Below are positions 23,089 to 29,197 of a stretch of 29,197 bases of DNA, piece by piece; positions within the stretch are counted from its first letter, which is position 1, and the number at the start of each line of letters is the position of its first letter. The translations under genes were made by a program, and so were the position numbers. Source of the stretch: a bacterium (GTDB taxonomy: Bacteria; UBA9089; CG2-30-40-21; SBAY01); contig JBFLYA010000024.1 of the NCBI GenBank assembly GCA_040757115.1, positions 1-29,197 on the forward strand, written 5' to 3'. Under the pieces are notes generated by a model. That model was not told the origin of the DNA and searched no databases. It worked only from the letters and a program-made list of their open reading frames with translations.

Positions 23089-24015
23089 TTACAAATTCCG
23101 AAAATAAACCCTTGTCGTTATCGTAATTCCATTAAAATAATCTTCATCTATCTTACCATCCAGATCATTATCCATCCCATCTATTACATCTTCTTGTATT
23201 GCCCCATCTCTATCATCATCACTATCCACTTTTAAAGTAATCATTATCAGTTCAATCTGCCTTATTTTACTAAGTCCAGTTGGAATTCCTGCCGGAAGTT
23301 CTTCATCTGAAGTAAAATACCTGAATTCTAATTGACTAATATCTCTTGAAATTAATGTTGCACTACCTTGTTGATTCCAGGAGCCCGCTGAATTTTTATG
23401 ATAGATAGTTTTGTATAATTCACCCTGCTGATAGATTCTACCATTTCTTAGTTCGTTAATTTGTTTAAATTCATACCTAACAGCCAAACCATAATCATCG
23501 CCCAGAGGATTATTCGCTAAAAGGAGAGAAGTCGTGCCTTCTGGATTATCGGAGTCATAGGGCGAGATAACCGTAATCGTTGGAATCCCTTTTTTTAAAT
23601 CGGTAGTAGTAGGAGACCCTTGATTAATTATTGCAAAATCTGTGTGGATAGTATTAGTGCTTTCACAAAATCCATTCTGGCTATCAACAATCCCATAACC
23701 TATAATAATAGAATTTGTTCCTAAGGTAATTGGTTGCTCCACATCAAATTGTGGTCCATAAATAGAATATCCTCCTCTTAAAGTAGATAATACTCCTTGT
23801 TTTTCAAAATCTGTTCTACCCTCTTCTCCTTCTAAAATCAATTTTACTATTTCTTGAGGTTCAGTAGGAACGCCTTTTACCATAAAATCCATCCCCTGCC
23901 TCATAAATAAAATAACAACCATCGCTATTACTGCCAGGATACCTGCTCCGACAATAAATTCTAAGAGGGTAGTTCCTTGTTCTTTATTTTTTAGAAATAC
24001 AAGTGGATACTTCAC
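23089..24015 (-). CDS. Type IV pilin-like protein, PilW type
   Basis: 308 aa, starting at GTG (24013-24015) and overlapping the upstream prepilin gene by 32 bp. It has a type III leader with the cleavage site KEQG|TTLLEF and Glu at +5, followed by a hydrophobic helix (GAGILAVIAMVVILFM). The globular part is not recognised. The C-terminal region has an Asp-rich calcium-loop-like segment (DSDDDRDGA, then DGMDNDLDGKIDED, about 255-290). It would be processed by a prepilin peptidase and inserted into a pilus or type II secretion pseudopilus. The three genes together form a minor-pilin set. Confidence 0.8.
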   Translation of the reverse strand: MKYPLVFLKNKEQGTTLLEFIVGAGILAVIAMVVILFMRQGMDFMVKGVPTEPQEIVKLILEGEEGRTDFEKQGVLSTLRGGYSIYGPQFDVEQPITLGTNSIIIGYGIVDSQNGFCESTNTIHTDFAIINQGSPTTTDLKKGIPTITVISPYDSDNPEGTTSLLLANNPLGDDYGLAVRYEFKQINELRNGRIYQQGELYKTIYHKNSAGSWNQQGSATLISRDISQLEFRYFTSDEELPAGIPTGLSKIRQIELIMITLKVDSDDDRDGAIQEDVIDGMDNDLDGKIDEDYFNGITITTRVYFRNL

Positions 24016-24535
24016 GTTTGCGGATAATTCCTCCTTCTATCCATTCTATAAGAACCTTTATTCCTTTATAATCCTGTGTAGTCCAGGTAGTTTCGTTATC
24101 ATCGACCCAGTAAGTAAATACAGTCTTTGTTCCATTGGTAGTTTGTGTTCCTACACCTATAGTCACCAATAAATCTTTATGGTCATGGAGTAAAGTTGTT
24201 GAGGTGCACATAGTTGGGTTGCTATTTGTGCAAGTAGTATAAGTAGCAAGATAAAGAGTTGGTGGGAAATTTCCTGCTGGATACCCTGAATAATATGTCG
24301 CTCCTTTTTCATACCAGGTTGGAGTAAAAGTAGCAGGGCAGGGAACGCTATCATAAGAAACCTTTTTTATGCTCTCCATTGTTTCCTGACATAGGTTGAT
24401 GGCTACTTCTGCGTTTCTTGAAGTAATTACATTTTTGTAGGAATAATTGATGCAGTTAAAAATAGCTAAGGCAAAAATTGTAAAAATGAGTGCCGCTATT
24501 AATATCTCTACTAAACTAAATCCTTCCTCCCTCAT
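23984..24535 (-). CDS. Type IV pilin-like protein, PilV type
   Basis: 183 aa with a short prepilin leader MREEG|FSLVEILIAA, including Glu at +5, and a hydrophobic N-terminal helix. The mature part contains several cysteines and a beta-rich body without a recognised family. Its ATG overlaps the stop of the Kelch-bearing gene by 4 nt, and its 3' end overlaps the next prepilin gene, so the three are coupled. Likely a minor pilin or pseudopilin that helps start pilus assembly. Confidence 0.8.
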   Translation of the reverse strand: MREEGFSLVEILIAALIFTIFALAIFNCINYSYKNVITSRNAEVAINLCQETMESIKKVSYDSVPCPATFTPTWYEKGATYYSGYPAGNFPPTLYLATYTTCTNSNPTMCTSTTLLHDHKDLLVTIGVGTQTTNGTKTVFTYWVDDNETTWTTQDYKGIKVLIEWIEGGIIRKREVSTCISKK

Positions 24536-27306
24536 AAACTAACCTCACGCCAACTAATAACATCACCCGTCATACTTTCTTCTGGCCACCAAAGAGTATT
24601 TTTTAATTGCTCATCATAAATTACCTTACCATTACCAGTAATATCTACCTCATTCCCCACTAACTGACCATAGACATTACCATTTCCTGTAACAGAAATT
24701 TCAGCCGCAGGAGCATAAACAGTCCCAAAGAATCTATCGTTTCCTGTCAGGGAAATAGAATTAACAGCATTTGTGCAATAAATATGGAAATTAGTCGTAA
24801 CCCCATTTGAATTGTTTTCATAATTGGCACCACCCTGGCCAGTAATATCTATGTTGCCCGTGCAATAGAGTTTTACCTTACCCACAATAATCAATTGTGC
24901 CTGCCCGCTTATCTTTATGCCATTACAAGTATATGTTCCTTCAGTCAGAGTTAATTCATTACTACCTGTAATATTTATAGTTGTTGAAATGGCATCTGCT
25001 GGAACAGTAACCGCAGGTAATGAAATATCAGTGCCCTGTGAATCTTTTTTCCCTGTAACACTGGCATTTCCAGTAAGATTAACCGTTTCTTCAAGACCAG
25101 AAAAGGCATTTCCATCTACACAGGCGTTACCGGTTAGAGAAACATTTCCATTAGAAAAGACATTTCCACCATGGAGGGCATTTTCTGATCCATACTTACC
25201 GTTATCAGAGTTATAACTATCTGTTCGAGCATTTCCGGTTAAAGCTATATCGGATTTACAAATTATCGCTCCATCAAACCCATTTGCTCCGGTCATTGGG
25301 GTTATGGCTACTATCGCCTCAATCCTGCGATGAACTGTTTTGCCAAATAGTTGTTGTTCTCTTGAAGTAACGACAATTTTGTATGTTCCTCCACCTCCTT
25401 CAGTAGCCTCTTTCTCTCTAACATAAAATTCAGCTACGGATAGATACATAGCGTTAACATAACTTTTAGAGATACGTCCATAGTAGGTATCGTCTCCTTC
25501 TACTACATACGGATTAAGATATACTCTGTTTGGGTCTCTAAAATGGTGAGCAGTACCCCCAAGCATGTAGAACCTATTCTCCACATTGGCTAATACCTGA
25601 TTAGTAATTCCTACTCCATCCATTCCACCATTAGTGTCCATATCCATAGTTGGTGCATTCTCTAATTTTACCCACGATGTCCCATCAAAGACATATAGTT
25701 CTTTATTCCACCGATAATAAGAACCTGACATTTGTCCTTGCCAATCACGATAGCTGTCATAACTTCCATAAGGACTTCCATCCTTATAATCATAGAATAA
25801 ATCCCTTTGAGCTACCTGTTCATGAGTCGTTCCACTGGTTATTATTTTATCTGGATTTTTATCATCAGGAATATAAGTTCCATACCATATTCCATCCTTT
25901 CTATAACCAGGTCCATCAAAGTAAGTTCTCAGAAGACCATTATTTCCCCCCGTAACATAAATTTTATTATCTACCACTATTGCTTGATGGTCAGCTAATC
26001 CTGGTCGGTTAGAAAAACTTAATCCATGGTCTACACCATATCCTTCATCCTTCCAATATTTTGAGTATTCTGGGTCGCGCACATGGAGTTTGATACCAGA
26101 TACCGATTTACTAAATCCTTCTATTTTATCTCCTTCACCCCAGGGTGCAAGATCTTCAGGACAGACAGTATTGGAGTCGTCTGACAACCAGGGCATATGT
26201 GCGGCTGGTGTAGAGCTACCTGTAGTTGGATTATACTCCCATACAGTTCGACTATGACAACCCGATTGTGTAGTTACTTGCCCTCCAGTATCAGGGTCAG
26301 GACCCATTGACATACCTGTTTTAGGTATTCCTCCCACATAATATATTTTATTACCAATTACCCCTGCCGCTCCATAATATCTACCATCAGGTAAAGGGGT
26401 TAATTTCGTAACCTGATTAGTTGTCGGGTTAAATTCTACGACCAAACCATATTCTGCCCCACCATTATATTGCCCTCCAACAATATAGATTTTATCACCC
26501 AGAACTACGGCTGAATGATAATTAACATCAGTTATGCCTATACTTGTCATATTTGCTACCTGCTCCCATTTATCATCAGCAGAATTTAGTAAGTCATTAC
26601 CTGGATTATAGGTAATTACAGCCGGGTCTGGACCAAACATATACATCTTATTATTATAATTCACCGCGGCAAATTTACTTTTATTTCCATAAGGATTTGT
26701 TCCTAATTCTTTCCAGGTATCGCTTCTGGGGTCATATGCCAACATAACATTGTCACTATATAACTTTGCCCGATAACCCCAATAGTTAATCTCATCTTTA
26801 TACGAGCTGTTACCTCCATGCTGTGTAGATTTTTCAGGTTGGCCATAACCACCAAACATAAATACTACACCATTAATGGTGACAGCGGCAGAATTTCCTT
26901 TAGGACGAGGGATATTAGCAGCGGCAGGATGGATATACCATCTATTTTCCTGTTCCCGGGGTGGCAAGGGAGTGTATCCTTCTCCACCTCCAGTAATAAG
27001 ATATATCTCTGCCTCGTAGGACTTTTGGGAGTTATTATCTACATTTCCAGTGATAGTTACTTTTGGATTTGCTGATGTAGGCCCTTGCCAATTAGGTAGT
27101 TTATCATCATTGATTAAATACCAGACAGCCCGCTCAAGCCCTGCTTCAGCAGTAGAAAGGGCAGTAGTGAAGCGTTCTTCTTTATAAGATTTGTTAAGTT
27201 GTGTTCGTGAGACAAGTAAATAACTAATGCTTATCATACTTAAAACGAAGATTACAATTAACACCACTACCAGGGCAATACCTTTTTCATTATTTACCTT
27301 TTTCAT
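24532..27306 (-). CDS. PilX-like prepilin with Kelch repeats and a beta-helix-like tail
   Basis: 924 aa. The N-terminus (NEKGIALVVVLIVIFVLSMI, then TTALSTAEAGLERAVWYL) is the PilX-type minor pilin start. It is followed by five or so Kelch-like motifs, for example NGVVFMFGGYG, GDKIYIVGGQY, GNKIYYVGGIP, DNKIYVTGGNN and ENRFYMLGG (about residues 140-600). These would form a beta-propeller. The last 250 residues contain at least six TGN turns (ALTGNA, SLTGNA, NLTGNA, SVTGNG, DITGNG), suggesting a right-handed beta-helix. Usual PilX proteins are under 250 aa, so this is an unusual large fusion. It may be a pilus-tip adhesin. The start has a strong AAGGAGG and a promoter lies at 27347-27375. Confidence 0.8.
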   Translation of the reverse strand: MKKVNNEKGIALVVVLIVIFVLSMISISYLLVSRTQLNKSYKEERFTTALSTAEAGLERAVWYLINDDKLPNWQGPTSANPKVTITGNVDNNSQKSYEAEIYLITGGGEGYTPLPPREQENRWYIHPAAANIPRPKGNSAAVTINGVVFMFGGYGQPEKSTQHGGNSSYKDEINYWGYRAKLYSDNVMLAYDPRSDTWKELGTNPYGNKSKFAAVNYNNKMYMFGPDPAVITYNPGNDLLNSADDKWEQVANMTSIGITDVNYHSAVVLGDKIYIVGGQYNGGAEYGLVVEFNPTTNQVTKLTPLPDGRYYGAAGVIGNKIYYVGGIPKTGMSMGPDPDTGGQVTTQSGCHSRTVWEYNPTTGSSTPAAHMPWLSDDSNTVCPEDLAPWGEGDKIEGFSKSVSGIKLHVRDPEYSKYWKDEGYGVDHGLSFSNRPGLADHQAIVVDNKIYVTGGNNGLLRTYFDGPGYRKDGIWYGTYIPDDKNPDKIITSGTTHEQVAQRDLFYDYKDGSPYGSYDSYRDWQGQMSGSYYRWNKELYVFDGTSWVKLENAPTMDMDTNGGMDGVGITNQVLANVENRFYMLGGTAHHFRDPNRVYLNPYVVEGDDTYYGRISKSYVNAMYLSVAEFYVREKEATEGGGGTYKIVVTSREQQLFGKTVHRRIEAIVAITPMTGANGFDGAIICKSDIALTGNARTDSYNSDNGKYGSENALHGGNVFSNGNVSLTGNACVDGNAFSGLEETVNLTGNASVTGKKDSQGTDISLPAVTVPADAISTTINITGSNELTLTEGTYTCNGIKISGQAQLIIVGKVKLYCTGNIDITGQGGANYENNSNGVTTNFHIYCTNAVNSISLTGNDRFFGTVYAPAAEISVTGNGNVYGQLVGNEVDITGNGKVIYDEQLKNTLWWPEESMTGDVISWREVSL

Positions 27307-27346
27307 TTTAACTTACCTCCTTTTCTCCCTTTCCCTCTCATTTAGT

Positions 27347-27375
27347 ATAATACCATATAAAATATGAAAAGTCAA
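27347..27375 (-). promoter_or_regulatory. Promoter of the prepilin operon
   Basis: On the minus strand, TTGACT (27370-27375), 17-bp spacer ending in TGG, then TATTAT (27347-27352). The TG before the -10 gives an extended -10. The start codon of the Kelch-bearing gene is 41 bp downstream. Confidence 0.8.
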
Positions 27376-27474
27376 GCGAAAAAAAATTCAACCTGTGAAA
27401 TAGGAATATTTTGAGCGTGGTTAGTATAAGAAGGGGGATAAGGGGATAAAGGAGATATGGAGATTATAAATTCT

Positions 27475-27908
27475 GTAACCGTTCAGCCTTGCCCATCAAA
27501 CTGTCCAATATTAACTCAAAACTTAAAACTATAGCGGTTATTAACTGGAAGTTTACATAGGATAATACCCATAAATAAGGCATGAGAATAATCGTTCCGT
27601 TAGGAACATAATATCGGTAGGAATAGATAGACAAATCAATCAGTTCCGTAGGAACGATATATTGGTAGAAAATTTAATTCTAAGTAAAGTTTTGAATAAT
27701 AACTGCTATAATGTCCTCCATTCAGCCACTGATTATCACGGATTAATACAAATAGAATAGAATGAGTTAAAATATGAAAGATAACAGAGGATATTATTTA
27801 TACAAGTATTGGTGCAAAATAGTTTTGAGTTTTAAGTTGTAGTTTTGAGTTTTGCGTTTTGAGATTTGAGTTATAGGGACATATTTTTATCTATACCTGA
27901 ACGGTTAC
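27475..27908. repeat. 434-bp inverted-repeat element
   Basis: GTAACCGTTCAG (27475-27486) and CTGAACGGTTAC (27897-27908) are perfect 12-bp inverted repeats. The right end touches the stop codon of the SNase-like gene at 27909. The end motif resembles that of the element at 6012-6258. Confidence 0.6.
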
Positions 27909-28754
27909 TTAGCTCTTTGGTTCAAAGATCAAATCCTCTGGTTTATGTGAAAACTTTATGTTTCTTCCATTTATGGTAAGCAAATCAATTAGATTTACTT
28001 TCTTCCCAGTGCTTCTAATTTTTACTTTATCCTTTTTCTCTTTAAGGTATCCAGCAAGTTGAGAGAAATCACTACACTCCTGAAAAAATGTCGTCAATCG
28101 CCTGAATAGTTTAGGGAGAATTACAATATCATCACTAATTGTAGAGGTATTCCAGAGAGTAAAGTTACTTGTTTTATCTAATGTCCAAAGTCCAACTAAG
28201 TTATCCCGGCAAGTTTTTGTAATATCTGTAAATAACTTCAGTAACTTATCCTCCATTGTGCTGTAAAAGGTAGGATAAACAAGTCCCATCTTTGCCATTT
28301 TTACATTGATGCACTTATCCAGAGGTAGTTTTGATAAAGGGATTTCATCGCCGTCATTAAGGTTGACATCCTTAGGAAAAACTAAGGAGACTGGACGGTC
28401 GTATGTATCTAATGTTTGGCTTGCTATAAAACCTTCTGTGCCGTCTTTAGCAGAATAAATTTTCGTTAGACTTAGATTATAAACTACATTCTGAATTTCA
28501 ATCAGCCCAAGAAGAACTTCAAGAGCGGCTATACCCAAAACGCGGGGTTGATGTGATTCTTCATAATGTGTTTCAAGGGCGTCAATAGCTTCGAAGCGTA
28601 ACTGCTTTTTTTTACCTTTCTTCTTTTTTCCATCCTTCCAACTAAAAAAATTCCAATTGCTCTGTGTAATTGCCTCAAATCTAATAGAGTCTCCATCTGG
28701 AGAATACCCCGTAACATAGAATTTTCCCTTAATAACTTTGTATAAACTACTCAT
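27909..28754 (-). CDS. SNase-like protein with unknown C-terminal region
   Basis: 281 aa, probably cytoplasmic, with no signal peptide. The N-terminal part contains GYSPDGDSIRFEA (about 16-28) and QLRFEAIDALETHY (about 51-64). These match the DGD...RxxxIDAxE pattern of staphylococcal nuclease-like domains. The Arg and Glu of the active site appear to be present, but the surrounding fold is partly replaced by a Lys-rich insertion (KKKKGKKKQ). The remaining 200 residues are not recognised. The start has AAGGAGG upstream. It is transcribed alone from the promoter at 28838-28866. Whether it cuts nucleic acid is untested. Confidence 0.65.
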   Translation of the reverse strand: MSSLYKVIKGKFYVTGYSPDGDSIRFEAITQSNWNFFSWKDGKKKKGKKKQLRFEAIDALETHYEESHQPRVLGIAALEVLLGLIEIQNVVYNLSLTKIYSAKDGTEGFIASQTLDTYDRPVSLVFPKDVNLNDGDEIPLSKLPLDKCINVKMAKMGLVYPTFYSTMEDKLLKLFTDITKTCRDNLVGLWTLDKTSNFTLWNTSTISDDIVILPKLFRRLTTFFQECSDFSQLAGYLKEKKDKVKIRSTGKKVNLIDLLTINGRNIKFSHKPEDLIFEPKS

Positions 28755-28837
28755 TTTTTACCTCCTTATCTGTGGCTAAAATATATCTTGAATGGTTAAC
28801 CACAATTTAAAACTCCTCCTCCTCACTTTTCTTAACA

Positions 28838-28866
28838 AGTATAACAAAAAATTATTCTAATGTCAA
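28838..28866 (-). promoter_or_regulatory. Promoter of the SNase-like gene
   Basis: TTGACA (28861-28866), exactly 17-bp spacer, TATACT (28838-28843) on the minus strand: close to consensus. The leader has repeated GGAGGAG sites before the start at 28754. Confidence 0.8.
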
Positions 28867-28932
28867 ATGTTTTTTTATCCGTAAAAAAATCTCGGTCAAT
28901 GGACTGGACAGGGTACAAATATGAAATTTTCG

Positions 28933-28961
28933 TTGACAAATTAGTTTATTTATATTACATT
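28933..28961 (+). promoter_or_regulatory. Candidate plus-strand promoter
   Basis: TTGACA (28933-28938), 17-bp spacer, TACATT (28956-28961). A consensus TATAAT follows at 28961-28966 but at an over-long distance. A GC-rich hairpin starts directly downstream. Confidence 0.45.
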
Positions 28962-29197
28962 ATAATGTGGTCGAGGGTCCAATTCGGGGCAGACCTCGAG
29001 TGAGTGTTGACAGGGTGACCGAGAATTACAGAAAAGCAAAATTCTTTATCTAAATTTACTTAATAAACTACTGATTATTTCAGATTAAATTGATTGTCAA
29101 TGAAATTGTAGAATTGGTGTTAAAAAATCATCTTAACCTCTTGATTTTCCTTGCCGTTAGGGCTAATTGAGTAGAAGATATTTTTAAAAAATTTCGG

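Larger units (their letters stand above)
27307..27908. other. Spacer with promoter and a MITE-like element
   Basis: No gene. The left end has the promoter for the prepilin operon. 27475-27908 is bounded by perfect inverted repeats. Inside are two copies of a GTTCCGTAGGAAC-type palindrome near 27595 and 27640 with ATATTGGTAG-like tails, a TTCAGCCACTGATT tract at about 27722, and an AGTTTTGAGTTTT-rich tract at about 27820-27870. Confidence 0.6.
28755..29197. other. Right-end intergenic region
   Basis: Contains two candidate promoters in opposite directions and a GC-rich hairpin tract (28969-29020). No CDS longer than about 28 codons is supported. A possible 18-codon leader frame (28747-28803, minus) ends at the SNase-like start codon. 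Confidence 0.5.

Noticed and set aside
27388-27400. Second lux box (CAACCTGTGAAA)
   Set aside because: Only the left half matches; no inverted partner follows at the right distance. The CCTGTA near 15140 likewise has no partner.
28967-29053. 28-codon plus-strand frame starting at GTG (PIRGRPRVSVDRV)
   Set aside because: Protein-like but short, without a ribosome-binding site and lying over the hairpin. I prefer an RNA or non-coding reading.

Overview
The window looks like the chromosome of a Gram-negative, AT-rich bacterium. It has outer-membrane beta-barrel and LolA-like periplasmic proteins, an MMPL/RND exporter, type IV pilin-like proteins and a class A penicillin-binding protein. Intergenic spaces are full of palindromic and MITE-like repeats of the kind common in poorly cultivated lineages. 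The phylum cannot be fixed from these genes; a 2-hydroxyacyl-CoA dehydratase-type activase suggests anaerobic metabolism.

Layout. 1-437 is the N-terminal part of an IS66-type transposase, followed by a repeat-rich spacer. 1150-17416 is a long run of genes all on the minus strand. In transcription order they are: AfsA-like hotdog protein, divergent IspH-like iron-sulfur protein, extended SDR, a possible 20-aa peptide, acyl carrier protein, ketosynthase, TPR protein, a giant two-domain acyl-CoA dehydratase activase, a small membrane protein, a classical SDR, an MMPL transporter, a LolA-like protein and an outer-membrane barrel. 17921-19382 holds a LuxI-type synthase (+) and a LuxR-type regulator (-), convergent and overlapping by 80 bp. 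19837-22938 holds a histidine phosphatase and a class A PBP. 23089-27306 is a three-gene prepilin-like operon whose first gene carries Kelch repeats. 27909-28754 is an SNase-like protein. The right end has a promoter and a GC-rich hairpin without a recognised gene.

The main discovery is a quorum-sensing-linked biosynthetic locus. Between luxI and the minus-strand cluster lies a perfect lux box (ACCTGTA-N6-TACAGGT, inside a 28-bp palindrome). It overlaps the -35 elements of two divergent sigma70-like promoters at symmetric distances. A LuxR-signal complex could therefore switch on the signal synthase and the AfsA/IspH-like/ACP/KS cluster together. The cluster has the parts for making, tailoring and exporting an acyl-derived molecule; the product is unknown. 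AfsA (butenolide-type chemistry), an IspH paralogue that keeps its three cluster cysteines but has lost substrate-site residues, and an ATP-driven electron-injecting activase are an unusual combination.

A second observation is a family of at least eight dispersed elements. They have constant ATTTTCA/TGAAAAT ends and constant flanks, but the central hairpin stem changes on both sides so that pairing is kept. On the minus strand they carry a Shine-Dalgarno-like AGGAGA and an ATG. Similar sequence supplies the ribosome-binding site of the PBP gene, probably of the phosphatase gene, and the start region of luxR.
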